From positions 124,001-188,000 of the forward strand of contig JAKULF010000009.1 of NCBI GenBank assembly GCA_022661535.1: a DNA stretch of 64,000 bases. The letters run 5' to 3'. The DNA is from Eutypa lata. Taxonomy: Eukaryota > Ascomycota > Sordariomycetes > Xylariales > Diatrypaceae. The position numbers and the translations under genes are program-made. The first letter of the stretch is position 1. Every line of letters starts with the position of its first letter. Of the stretch, positions 1-10,501 are shown piece by piece. Below the pieces are notes generated by a model. The model searched no databases. It was not told the DNA's origin and saw only the letters and a program-made list of their open reading frames with translations.

Positions 1-1
1 T

Positions 2-202
2 GACCCGGAGGTGAAGGGCGACGGCGACGGCGAGGGCGAGGGCGAGCGCGAGGGCGAGGGCGACCCGAAAACGACATGGCAGAGCCAGGAGGAGGAGGGA
101 GAGAGCCCTGTTCGCTCGTACCCGCGGGGGTATGGTCATATTGACCACCAGCAGAACTGTGAATGTCTGTCATATAAACATCTGGTTTCTCAGGGTTTTT
201 AG
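2..202 (+). CDS. Possible 3' end of a gene entering from the left
   Basis: The frame is open from base 2 to a TAG at 200-202. It begins with a Gly/Asp/Glu hexanucleotide run (GGCGAC/GGCGAG units, about 17-65) and continues into a Gln/Glu-rich stretch. The first 130 bases are much richer in GC than the following DNA, as expected for the end of a coding exon. A 7-bp inverted repeat (189-195 with 205-211) straddles the stop. No family is recognised and the acidic run is low complexity, so this could equally be non-coding. An intron near 130 cannot be excluded. Confidence 0.3.
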   Translation, partial: DPEVKGDGDGEGEGEREGEGDPKTTWQSQEEEGESPVRSYPRGYGHIDHQQNCECLSYKHLVSQGF

Positions 203-678
203 CACCCTGAGAGGGTGACTGTTGGCCAGACATTGTCTTGCGAGTACGAAATTAATCCTGCGAATGTTAATAACGACGAAGGAAACAATATCGAAAGGTA
301 CAATGGTTATGGTTGGGTTCTTAACACTGGAAAGTGAAAAAAAGAAAAAGTTGCGTTGGAAATTGAAAGTTGAAAATTGAAAGTTGGAATGGAGAGAGGG
401 AACGCAAGAATTGGGTTGGTGGGGGCGGCAACAGTTGAGTCCGAAAATTATCCTGTATGTAGTATCTTAGGCAGGCACAGTTAGGCGGGTGATAAGGACT
501 GATAAGAGTGTTAATATTGAAGTCGTTTTGTTGCACGTACGCGAGTGTCTGTATGTATGCTGCATGGGCCCAGTGAGAATAGGGGATAGGGGCTGTAGTA
601 TGACGAAGATACATGCATACGAGAGGCTACACTTGAACCAGTAGGCCCGTTAGAACGCCAAGTCCTTTACTATTCTAC
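203..678. other. Intergenic, nothing recognised
   Basis: No coding region or RNA gene was seen. The stretch is AT-rich with short GAAAGTTGAAA-like purine tracts near 340-400. Confidence 0.5.
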
Positions 679-1329
679 CTATATACCACACCCCTGAACA
701 GTATCCTTCTCATAGAGGCTCCTGGCATCATTACACAATAAAAGTATAAGAAGCAATCCAGCTGCCAATGATACCCCCAATCGTGTGACTCGTTCGTCGT
801 TACGCGGTGCGCGGCCTTTTTTGGCCTTGCAGTAAAAGAGCAAATACGAGAAACCGTACTCTCCGAGACGCCAGTCATCTCCAACAAGGTCACGTCCGTT
901 GCCTGGCGGGAACACGTATTGGCCATCCCAAGCATAGAGGCGAACCAAATCTGGGTACTCGTTAGATGCTCTGCACTGAACTACGGCGCAAAGCCGGTAT
1001 TCTTCTTCTTGTTCTCCTCCAAAGTTCACTGCTCGTAATACGAACGAGTGTAGATCGCGAAAGATCGGTGCCTCGGCACTAGCAGGAGTATAATGCACGC
1101 GTAGAGAAAAGGGAAATCCCGGAAGACGCGGTTTGCTCTCACCCTTATATAAAGTAGTTAGGTTACTCCACCACCTAGACCAGGGGTTTGTTGTAATACC
1201 CATATAGCTCTTCCCTTTCACGGGCTTTAGATAAGACCAGCAGCATACACATGTATATATATCATACATACCTATACCTATATCAATGTACCTATGTACA
1301 CTTGAAGCTTGGAGTTTTCGAACCCTCAA
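679..1329 (-). CDS. Hypothetical protein, degenerate family copy A
   Basis: A 216-codon frame reads on the minus strand. The part most like real protein runs from about 1190 down to 790. It contains an L-C-A-V-V-Q-C stretch, a later V-R-L-Y and W-R-L-G, and then aromatic-rich F-S-Y-L-L-F-Y. That pattern resembles the last strands of fungal ubiquitin-hydrolase-like proteins, but the similarity is from memory and weak. The C-terminal tail has one hydrophobic stretch. The segment 1133-1198 resembles 7153-7218 in sequence and orientation, including the peptide S-R-W-W-S, so this locus belongs to a locally repeated family. The upstream 140 bases are low complexity and probably not coding. It may be a pseudogene. 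Confidence 0.35.
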   Translation of the reverse strand: MRVRKLQASSVHRYIDIGIGMYDIYTCVCCWSYLKPVKGKSYMGITTNPWSRWWSNLTTLYKGESKPRLPGFPFSLRVHYTPASAEAPIFRDLHSFVLRAVNFGGEQEEEYRLCAVVQCRASNEYPDLVRLYAWDGQYVFPPGNGRDLVGDDWRLGEYGFSYLLFYCKAKKGRAPRNDERVTRLGVSLAAGLLLILLLCNDARSLYEKDTVQGCGI

Positions 1330-2204
1330 CTTCTCTACGTTAAGTTTTCTTAATTAATAATATACTTACGGAAATTCAAATAAAATTAACCAATTCTAAT
1401 GTTCCTTACTTATATCAAGGAAATATATTAATACATTAATCCTTAAAACATATGCTGCCTTTACTCCTCTCCCATCTTAATTACACGTACTTACCTACTC
1501 ATTATCTTCATCCCTCCGCCAACTTCTCTTTATATTCACAATTTACGTTCAAGTTATCCGGAAACTAAAGCACACGTGTCGCCTAGTTTCGTTCCGTTCA
1601 ACTGTGTCTTGAACTACCTAGGTGAGTATCTATTTATTCGAATGGTCTGTTCATCCAACAACCTTCCCACGTCCACTACCACCGAACTTCACCACCTAAC
1701 ACTCCTCTACACCACCAATCCTACCTCATACATAGATTATTCCAGGTAAAAATCAAGAGGGTAATTCCGTCTGATATTTACACCACCTTGAGTCTGTTGG
1801 TCTCGAGGTTGTGCCATCGTTACACCCACATCGTTTCCCAAACGCACTTGCCTCCTCAACCAGCATTCTTCCATAATCACCGCTTTCCATATCCACCTCT
1901 TCCCCCACCTACTACTCCCCCACACTGCCAATATCAACTTACACATCATCCATCCATGCATGGTCGTATAAACAAGCCATACATCTAATCTAACATCTGT
2001 ACCGCGTCAAGTCTATCAGTTTCGACGTGTCGAGATCTTCGTATGCGCACCGTTTCGCCACCACTCTTGCCTACGTAGCCCATTCAATTCGATATCACCG
2101 CAGGTATGTATTGCTTCGTCGGCCCTCTTATTATCTACTAGCAAAAAGTCTCCAAACTTATGCTATCATAAATACAGTAGTATAGTTACTAATATCTTAA
2201 ACAG
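1330..2204. other. AT- then CT-rich spacer, possible leader
   Basis: The first 100 bases are AT-rich. From about 1470 the plus strand is pyrimidine-rich, as in fungal 5' leaders. A plausible intron runs 2104-2204 (GTATGT donor, TACTAAT-like branch, AACAG acceptor) and would join upstream leader to the next exon. No start codon could be placed. Confidence 0.35.
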
Positions 2205-2591
2205 GACCAACGTCATTGTCATATAATCGCCATCGACTCCCAATCCCGCACCGAAAGGTTTCACATAATCTTGCAGGCATGGGCACATCAGGATGGAATT
2301 TCTGATCAAGAACTGAATCACCGTACTTCCATATGCGAAATAGTTAATGGACCTCCCAACACGGGTATGAGCCAACATACTTTGACCCGCATTATGGACA
2401 TTGTCATAGAGCATGACAATCGCGGAGATCCCTTCTCTGGGATGATCTATTGCTTCCAACCCAAGTATTACCCGATGGATAAAGTTCAACGAGGGCTGGC
2501 CCGTACTCGGGCCTCGGTCTCTGCTACCTCTACCGCTCAACAGCAATCTAAGACGACGAGTATTACCCACCCTACTGCTAGTCCCAGCTAA
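2205..2591 (+). CDS. Exon of unknown gene ending in an in-frame TAA
   Basis: After the probable acceptor at 2203-2204 the frame reads through protein-like sequence (about 128 codons) to TAA at 2589-2591. The last part is rich in Ser/Thr/Ala/Gln. The same frame stays open beyond the TAA into the next gene (2619-4155). The Ser/Thr/Gln end also resembles the Ser/Ala/Gln stretch at about 3610-3740 of that gene. Two readings fit: a separate upstream gene, or one longer gene interrupted by a nonsense codon. No family is recognised. The true start is not placed, since the first frame codons lack an ATG. Confidence 0.35.
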   Translation, partial: DQRHCHIIAIDSQSRTERFHIILQAWAHQDGISDQELNHRTSICEIVNGPPNTGMSQHTLTRIMDIVIEHDNRGDPFSGMIYCFQPKYYPMDKVQRGLARTRASVSATSTAQQQSKTTSITHPTASPS

Positions 2592-2618
2592 TCCACGCCC
2601 CTTTCGTCTACTGCCCGT

Positions 2619-4155
2619 ATGGGTGAAGCTATGTCTTCAAATGTGGTACATAGAAAGAGGGCCACGGGTACTAGGGTCAACAAAGCCGAATCAGATGAGC
2701 CTAGTACTAAGAAACGCAGGGAAACAAGACCTACGAACCCATCCCCGATCGTCTCTACAGGGTGAGTACACGGATATTGGCGTTTGATACCATCGAAGCT
2801 GTTATAGAAACTGACATCTGCCAATCATAGTTTACAATCACATCCGCAGACGCTGTCTAGCAGATTTAGTAACCATCAAAGCCCTGTTTCCGACGAGACC
2901 CAGATACCATCCAACGTCTCCTACTATCGCGATATTGAGGGAGCCCATGATCGTATGTTCGTGGACCTTCCCAAGCCGAGAGTCAATCTTTCTCCATTCT
3001 TTCGCAAGGATATCATGGACCATCTGGATCCTGATATGACACGACAAGACAAGCTCAGGTGCGCACTACTCTTGATGGGTCTAACCAATGACTCTGAAGA
3101 AAGACGTTGGTGCAACTTGAAGTTGGGAGAATCACTTCTTAACGCAACGAATCGAGTCAATGCCTACGCCCTCGAAATAACCAAGGCCGCCATCAACGCC
3201 AAGATCCCGGGAATCAGAGAAGCTACCTATCTAGACAAGTTTGACCTCCTAAAAGACTTTCGATTCTCATCGAAAGACAAAACAATCGATAATCTGGAAA
3301 GATTCGATTTCAGAGTACAAGTCGATTACAAGCCGCTCAGCGTTCAGGAGCCCCCCATCCCTCAGAATGAAGTGGAAGAATACTACTTCCAACTTTGGAA
3401 ACATTACGATGCCACAAATCAGGGAGAAGAAGTTGGCTTGGTCTTCAACGAGAAACTAGATGACCCAAGTCAGTTCAATGAGAGCATTTCCAAGGCTCAG
3501 TATGAGACATTAGAGAGCGAGGAAGACAAGAAGCAGTTTCGAAAGCACCTTGGATCGAAACAGGAGAAGGCCGTCAAGGCTGCAGCCGATCAACCAGCGC
3601 CGATCGCCAGTCAAGCCTCGGCCTCTACTGCCTCGGCCTCTACTACCTCTGCCCCCCAAGAACAGTCCAACCCGATGGGAGTTATTCACCCCACCGCCCA
3701 TCTTATCGAACCCGTGTCTTCAACTGTCGGCCAGATCCCTGGGGCAACCATGTCTTCGACCCTCGGCCAAGTACTTGCCCAACAGACCGCTATTCCCGCT
3801 ACATCTGAAGTTAGCGAAATAACAGTCGATACTAGCGCCGGCGATGTCATTTCCGACGAGTCTACCATCACCGAGAACCACGAAGGAAGCCCACCTCAGC
3901 AGCCAAGTGTGCCCACTACGTAAGTACATGGATATCAGCGCCCTGATAGTATCTAAGTTGCTATCAATACTAACATCTGTAAATCATAGTTCACAGCCAC
4001 AGCCACAGACATTCTTTGATAGAGTTAGTCCACCAAACATGCCTGCGCGGCCTCCGTTGGTCATGAATTACGATGAGGGTTACATTCCACCGCCTGTGCA
4101 ACCTCCGTTGCCTACCGGGCTTTTGGCGGATCACACCAGGAATTCATCCCATTAA
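2619..4155 (+). CDS. Hypothetical protein, three exons
   Basis: The model joins 2619-2761, 2831-3919 and 3990-4155, giving about 465 residues. The start is the first ATG after the TAA at 2589; the same frame is also open upstream. Introns are 2762-2830 (GTGAGT...CATAG) and 3920-3989 (GTAAGT...CATAG), both phase 2. The middle exon encodes a charged, helical-looking region with no family recognised. It is followed by Glu/Lys-rich sequence, then Ala/Ser/Thr/Gln/Pro-rich low complexity. The last exon is Pro-rich and ends in TAA. The two introns and the exon starts after them are alike, so the gene contains an internal duplication. The product is probably largely disordered outside residues 90-260. 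Function unknown. Confidence 0.6.
2762..4025 (+). repeat. Duplicated intron-exon segment (two copies)
   Basis: Copy 1 starts at 2762 and copy 2 at 3920. Aligned by eye, the introns (69 and 70 nt) differ at about 18 of 70 positions. Identity is strongest at both ends, including ACATCTG and ATCATAG. Similarity continues into the following exon, where both encode S-x-P-Q-T after a Gln/His- or Gln/Pro-rich start. Both introns are phase 2. Confidence 0.7.
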
Positions 4156-5687
4156 GTTCCACCACACGCATTGCGACCTACCCTCTTCGCGCGCAAATCG
4201 GAGCAGAGTGAGGAGGCAATCCAAGATCCACGAAAGTAGAGCATCTAAGGAGGGTTCTAGGGTGCCGATAACTGATGATGAATGGATATGACGATGTCCA
4301 AGCAATAATGCCAATCAGAGGTCCGATTCTCGTGGTGCCTTGTTCTCTGGAGCCTGCAGTCCAGCATTGCCTTGCATTCATGGTTTACGATTGAAGTATG
4401 GAGATAGTCGGTCGGCAATTGTGCCTATTTTTCAACATTATGGTCATTCCTTTCACTTCTTTTTTCACCATTACTTTATTCAAACCGGTGGACACCTATT
4501 TTGCGAGAGGGTTCAGTCTGCATCCTCACGAGGACGCGAATCTCCTGAATCATCTGCTGCACGGGGCCGGTTAGAGGCACATGTACCATATTTTCACTTC
4601 CCACGATCTTGTTCTGGGTTGGTGCGAACTTTAGATGCGCATCTTAGACTTGCTTGATGGTTTTATGGTGGTCTAGGGCTCGGTGGTGGCACATCGACAG
4701 AATGGTCGCATGGCCCACAGAAGATCACATGACCTACAAGCCGAAGAGCTTCAGACCTACAATGGTCTTTATGTGTAAGATAGCATCACTACTACCACCT
4801 GCTTCGGAGGTAGGTCACGCTGCAGCATGCACGCATACACAATACCAATGCCTTTGACTTCTTTATTATTGTATATCACCTAATGTGACACCTCTGTGGT
4901 ATTCTCGATTATCACTTAGCCTTTAGCTGTAGGCTCCTTCAGCTCGGGCTTACTGCACCGGTTCAATGGTGTTCAGAGTAGAGGGTCAATACAGATCTGG
5001 CTCTAACAACCCTGTGTGATGTAGGTACGGTCGCAGCAGTCAATCACGGTTACATTAAACCTAGGAAATACAACATCTTTTTATCCCCCGAATCATATTA
5101 CTTAAAAAAAAATACATTCAAAAAGGACCTAAAGTGGTTATACGGCAACGTCGACAATGACAAAGTTTGGGGTAAGATCCTGCATACTAATTAGCTAGGT
5201 TAAATGGCTATGGCTGACACTGTGACTCTGTGCTCATCGCGTGTACCGGGGCGTGCGGGGTCGGGATATAATGGCGCTGGCAAGGGCTAGGCCATGTGGA
5301 TATGCCTTGGGGTAAGAGGTGTCATGTGGCAGCTCACTCGAGATGACAGCAATCTAGCTGTCTCGACGATGCCCAGATGAACATTCAGATAGCCTAAGAA
5401 CTCAAGAGATTGAGGGATAGTGATGAGCGACCAAAAGATGTTGTATTTAGTTAGGTTGTGGGCTACGTACGAAGTAGCAATACTGATTAGGGGAGTAAAA
5501 TGATGTTATATTTTCTAAGTGGTACGGTCTGGTTTAGGACCAGCTGGGACTGTACTCATAGCGCTATGTCCAGCGCACCTTCCACCACTCGGCCTCTTGC
5601 CCACACCCAAGACGACACCGAGCTGTCGTCGTCGTCACTATTCCGTAATTCCCGTAGCAAAATGTCCGTGTCCGTCATGTGCCCAGT
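4156..5687. other. Intergenic, no gene recognised
   Basis: Short frames exist in all directions, but none has protein-like composition or splice logic. It includes the 3' flank of the hypothetical gene and an A-run at about 5104-5112. Confidence 0.45.
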
Positions 5688-6607
5688 TTAGAGCAGTCTG
5701 GACTTCACCCGGAAGGACACAGTAAGACAGCGATTCATCTTTCTCCACATAACGTAGAACTCCTTGAATAATTCCACCTCCGCGGGGGACAAGTCGGAAT
5801 CGGGCAACTTCCTGGCGTTTACACGACTCACCGCTCGGGGAACCTCCAATGACCACCGTTCCAGCCCTTCATACCCGATGGTTGCGGCCCATTTCCTCAA
5901 ATGGCTCATGATTAACCTGTTCGTCATCTCGACGAGTCCGTGTGACCACGAGACGGCCATGGATACGGGAGAAGGCGGGGAGGAGACAGGAGAAGCGGGA
6001 TGATCCCGGCCTAGAGGCCAATGGATATGAAGTGGGAGAATGGGTATGGGAATACCTCAAACCTGAGCGAGACGTGAAGATATCCGCAATGCGTAAAAGG
6101 GGCCCAGCCGAGGCAGTCCCGGGCGACGACGCACGAGCACCCAAACTCCAGCCACGGTGGAGGGGACCGTATGAGATCACAGCTATACTCTCCTTTTGAG
6201 TCGCGCATGTTCATGTTCATCCCGGCCGAGCCCATCTGGTGTCGCCGGGGCCGAAAAGGGGAAAACGGAACCATCAGCATGTCGTGATCAGTGATATATC
6301 TTCCAATTCCTGTACATTCCGCGGCTCATTCTCGGGAATCGCCCATCTCGCAAACCGATCCCTGTGCTTCGCGTACGGGCGGATTGTATGGCTTGAGATT
6401 GTCGATGTGCAATTTCCGCGACCTGGTTCTAGTCGTGCTGTCGAGTACTCGCACCCCCGGTGCTTTTCGGGCAAGAGGCCGAGTGGTGTCGGTCAGAAGT
6501 GGGGCAGCAGCCCATAAAATAGCTTCTCTTATGGGTATTTTCCCTATTGGGCTTAGTGGGTACATTTGGTACGGCGCCACTAGCCGCAGCTGCGGTGGCG
6601 TAGCCAC
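5688..6607. mobile_element. Scrambled Ty3/gypsy retrotransposon integrase remnant
   Basis: Three integrase-like pieces lie together in conflicting orientation. On the minus strand 5960 to 5688 begins with the end-of-core signature H-G-L-V-E-x-T-N, followed by L-R-K-W, a Trp and V-x-R-V-N-A-R, as in integrase cores. On the plus strand 5960-6199 has the later region: R/E/K-rich linker, Y-E-V-G-E, then K-L-x-P-R-W-R-G-P-Y-E-I, the GPY/F module. On the minus strand 6607 to 6326 contains K-L-H-I-D-N-L-K-P-Y-N, the usual tail after the GPY module. No reverse transcriptase, RNase H or matching LTR pair was found. It is a dead, rearranged fragment; the element family is assigned from motifs only. Confidence 0.6.
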
Positions 6608-7068
6608 CTTACGGAGAAAGGCCTGAGTGATGAGGCAAGCTCTCTGGCTCTATGCTCCTTCACGTACCGATGTACTTCTTTGCTATGAACAACCCCTAAC
6701 CCATGGTGCTTCTGATGTGGACAGGTGGACCCTGTGTATGGGTACGGGCCTTGGCAACAGAAGTCACTTTCCAAAAAGTCCAAGCCTAATCAGTCCAAAG
6801 GACCCCAACATATTTTGCGAATAACGGAATACTAAGGACAGGAGAGGTGATAGACCTTCATCGTTATTTACGAGATGTTGAATTCACGGATGTGGAATTA
6901 GAACATGAGATGCTCTCAGAACTAGAGTTTGTGTTGCACTCTTAGGTGTCACGTGACACCCTAGGTGCTAATTCTTACTTAGGTAGTCTAGAGCTCTAGA
7001 GCTTCCGCGCCACTAGGGCGTTGTCTCCTTCCATAGTCAATACAACAACACCAATATTTTCCCTTCAT
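6608..7068. other. Spacer with two perfect palindromes
   Basis: No gene is seen. It contains GGTGTCACGTGACACC (6945-6960) and TCTAGAGCTCTAGA (6987-7000). It may be flank or LTR-like remains of the adjacent retroelement, but no second copy was found in the window. Confidence 0.4.
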
Positions 7069-7690
7069 ACATCAGAAATGCCCTTATATTTGCTCTGCTG
7101 AAGCTTTGAAGTAGGAAAGGGAGGAAAGGAGCAGCCTAGGGATTCGGGGGGTGCTCCCACCCTTGTATAGGCCAGGTGGAGCTACTCCACCACCTTGACT
7201 AGGGTCCTGCTGTTGTGACAGAAGTGTCCTTCACCCAACTGTCTCTTCTACAGTACGTCCAAGGTGTCAAAATATGGCCGTCGAAAATATCTATTCTCTT
7301 TAAATCATCAGTGGTGCGGGCGCTCTTAGGATCTTCGGCCTCGTACACGTCCATGCTTGATGCAACATGGCACATGTCGGGGTGTCTCAGATCGTAAGGT
7401 TGGCTTATCGCCTTGTACATCGTATCAGATTGAAGGAGCTACAACAGAGGATGGAACTGACATGTGTATGATGTCGACGTTGCAGAAACTGGTGCCATGA
7501 CTATGCGAGCTTCCACGCAGTCGAGGAAGAGCTGTATGGGGATGTGCTCGATTAGTCCATACTCGTATCCTTCATTGCATTTGAGCATGTTCTTAGCGCA
7601 GTCCATCATTCCCGCCGCTGCGTGCAATTTCAGTCTCAGCCGAGATTTCGCCCTCTTGATACAATATCGAGCCGGCTCGTAACCCAAACC
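7069..7690 (-). pseudogene. Degenerate family copy B
   Basis: The minus strand holds two protein-like frames (7687-7439 and 7420-7199) in different phases. They are followed by a stretch matching copy A (679-1329): the S-R-W-W-S peptide is preceded by a similar V-K-x-x-S...T-T...P and followed by P-R-x-P...A-S-A-E. Stops interrupt the aligned part near 7200 and 7085. An 18-nt word, acatcagaaatgccctta (7069-7086), recurs at 11443-11460. Function unknown. Confidence 0.4.
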
Positions 7691-8932
7691 ATCTTCCTCC
7701 TCTGTCTCTTGTTCCGACTGTCATATATTATGTGGCCATTTCTCTGCCATAGTTGAACACCATCCAATTACTAGGCCCTTATCGGCGACGTACTCCTGTC
7801 TAAAGAACAGGGGCTCGAGTCGCAACCCGGGACTCCAGGAACTCGCGGTTATCACGAAATTGATCTAATTTGCATTGATTATGTCCATTGATGACATGAT
7901 GCTCTGCCATACCAATATAAGGTCGCCATGGTGCTTATGGTATCACCGAACAATTTTAGGCTAATTCGTTGCGGCATTAATTGTCTTTTCGAATTCGCCT
8001 TGAGAGCGCAACAGGAGGTGCATGCCAAGAGGATGCGCCGCCCAATAGTAACTACAACGAGCTAAATCAACACCAGGGTAGAATGTGTATTGTAAGAGAT
8101 GGAAGTGAACTAAACCTAGTACTTCGTGCTGTAGACGGAGTTCCAACGACGCGCGGGTGTCTTCGACAAGCCCAGCGATCAACTCAGCGAGGCAGCATTG
8201 CGACTCCAGTTTTTGTTTGAGGACAGCAATATCGTCTCAGAACAATTCTGTAGATTTAACCTTTGTGTAGACAGCATACTCTATATTGATATCCCTCTAA
8301 TCCCATGCTATGTATTTCCACGGAATCTTACAGGCGGTACGCGGTGGGGGATGGTTAGGGTTATTATCCAGGTATTTAATCAGTGGACTGGATATTATTT
8401 TCAAATACATACACACATACATGACTAGGTAGGTACGTTCGGCAATCATCGATCTTACCTCTATCATGGTGTTGCAACTCCGCCATGATTTCCATGACAC
8501 TGCATGTTAGCAATCAGCAAATACGAAGTACTGCACTGATATGTATGGGCATACATGTACGTATGTAGGTAACCCCTTGGACTAACTCATGCACAACCAA
8601 CCTCCAGCAGTGATCAACACGAGATTCAAGCACCACCTACTTATGTACTCTTCAAAACATCTTTCGTAGGTGCCTCTTATATTCTCGATCCTTGTTTCAG
8701 CACACCTCAAGGTCCAGCTTCCAAACACCATTCATCCAGCTTGCGGCTCTTACAAGGCACCCTTGACCAGTACACACGAACCTTCCAGAAGTCTCCATCC
8801 CAACCAGGTCATTTATCCTCGAACCTCCATATCCCAAATCTATAAGTGCCCTCCTCAACACCTTACCTACCCCTTAGACTTCTACCGATCACCAGAGGCA
8901 CACACTAACCATCGCCCTCTAAGTACCTTACA
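7691..8932. other. Intergenic and probable 5' leader of the repeat-protein gene
   Basis: No coding region is recognised. From about 8600 the plus strand is C/T/A-rich and G-poor up to the ATG at 8933, typical of a fungal promoter-proximal leader. Confidence 0.4.
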
Positions 8933-10501
8933 ATGGACTCGAGTCAGCCGGACAATGCGCTCGATCGCATATGTCATGATTTCAAGAATGAAGATGGATT
9001 TCCGCGACATCCCCGATTGTGCAACGTGAAGCGTTTTTTCCGGTCTCTTGAAATAAAAGAGTTTGGTGAAGAGAAGGTCAGACATATTTTCTGGGACGTA
9101 GGCACCATCTACAATCCATCCTGGGGTAGCGTAGGGCGCAGTCCCGACCGCCTACGCGACAAGCCTATGCATGCCATCCCACGCTTACAGGCTATGCTTC
9201 TCTTCTTCACGCGGCGCATACGGAAGTTTGAAGTCCCCGAGAATTACAAGTTCCATTGTGACGTGGAGCTTTGGGAGCACTTCCCCGAGGCGATGCGACA
9301 TACCACCGACCTCCCTTTCCCACCGATAAGCTCACCACCACAAGGTTACCTATGGAACACCAATCGTTCCGCGGCCTCACAGGATCTCGCTACCCGCAAG
9401 TTTGACTTGTCCAGATTCATCAAAGACAATATGGAATCTCTCCATATTATGGCGTTCTTCCAGCGGTACCATCTATTCTTTCATTCCCCATACACGGTGT
9501 TAAGCGATGAACTCATGTGGATCATCTTCCCGCGAACGCTTACCGAGGAAGCCACCGTCGACGGTCATGACAAGAACTACTACCAACCACGGGTGTACAG
9601 CATTACTCTTCCAGAGCACCTTGAAACTGTTCGAGAGCAGCAACACGATGAGCTCGCTAGCGACATCCCAGACAAGCACTTCTTGGGGTACAATCCTGAC
9701 GGTAGGACGGGCAGGGATCCCCTCAAGATCCACGATATATCTCCACAGATGAGGGAGGGCTTCATCTTTCCACTCGGCACTACGTTTCTTGCTAAGAAAG
9801 TTAACTGGGGAAGCAATATATCTATTCCGTGGGCTCACAATACTGAAGAAATCGATAAAATGCTGCGATATCTAGAGATGCGAGTCAGAACCACAGCTAT
9901 GCCCTCATTCTACGACGCTGCCCGCGATAAACTACTGTGGGATAAGTTTCCCAAGGCCATGTCCACTTTCATTGGAATGCCAACCACACCTCCTGCAGCC
10001 GTATACGACAACTGGCCACTTCGGGGCTACTTGACCATCAATCGGAAGTCTTTATTCTCGACTCAGGCTTTCGATACCCATGAGGCTCTAGACTACGTTG
10101 GAACGACCTGTTGTTTGTACTTTTCCCAACAAGCCGCTGAGTTCGGTGCTGCAGGAGACTACGAGCAGAGCCTTGATCTCTACTTGTGCAAACTCTTTCC
10201 AAAATCTTTTAGGGACCATACCTTTGGGACAATCTATGGCCCGAATGGAGAGGTCAGAGTTAAACCCACGGCGCCACCTGGAAATCACACCAGTTTGTTC
10301 ATATACCCAGCAATCACGGCGGATCATCGTTATGGAAAGCCGGCGTGCAAGCAGGAGGCAATCGAAGATTTCACTAAGATTGATACCTTCAGTCTTACAC
10401 AGCCACGTGACCCGCTTATGCCCACTGGAAGAAAGGTCGCACGCACCCGGCAAGGAATTACCGCTTATATATTGACCACTTGTTACATTTTCAACAGATG
10501 A
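8933..10501 (+). CDS. Intronless protein with four W/L-x-x-FP repeats, function unknown
   Basis: A 522-residue frame starts at the ATG in context ACAATGG and ends TGA, with no intron needed. Four degenerate repeats are visible around an L-W/Y-x-x-F-P core: residues 113-121 (L-W-E-H-F-P-E-A-M), 194-203 (L-M-W-I-I-F-P-R-T-L), 334-343 (L-L-W-D-K-F-P-K-A-M) and 416-426 (L-Y-L-C-K-L-F-P-K-S-F). Repeats 1 and 3 also share G-Y-L-x-x-N-R-x-S about 20 residues later (138-146, 365-373). An aromatic segment precedes each core. There is no signal peptide, membrane segment or catalytic motif. No known family is recognised. The repeats suggest a scaffold or binding protein grown by internal duplication. 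That the gene is real is supported by length and codon-like composition. Confidence 0.7.
   Translation: MDSSQPDNALDRICHDFKNEDGFPRHPRLCNVKRFFRSLEIKEFGEEKVRHIFWDVGTIYNPSWGSVGRSPDRLRDKPMHAIPRLQAMLLFFTRRIRKFEVPENYKFHCDVELWEHFPEAMRHTTDLPFPPISSPPQGYLWNTNRSAASQDLATRKFDLSRFIKDNMESLHIMAFFQRYHLFFHSPYTVLSDELMWIIFPRTLTEEATVDGHDKNYYQPRVYSITLPEHLETVREQQHDELASDIPDKHFLGYNPDGRTGRDPLKIHDISPQMREGFIFPLGTTFLAKKVNWGSNISIPWAHNTEEIDKMLRYLEMRVRTTAMPSFYDAARDKLLWDKFPKAMSTFIGMPTTPPAAVYDNWPLRGYLTINRKSLFSTQAFDTHEALDYVGTTCCLYFSQQAAEFGAAGDYEQSLDLYLCKLFPKSFRDHTFGTIYGPNGEVRVKPTAPPGNHTSLFIYPAITADHRYGKPACKQEAIEDFTKIDTFSLTQPRDPLMPTGRKVARTRQGITAYILTTCYIFNR

Noticed and set aside
5000..8000. LTR pair around the gypsy remnant
   Set aside because: No direct repeat of LTR length with TG...CA ends was found on both sides.
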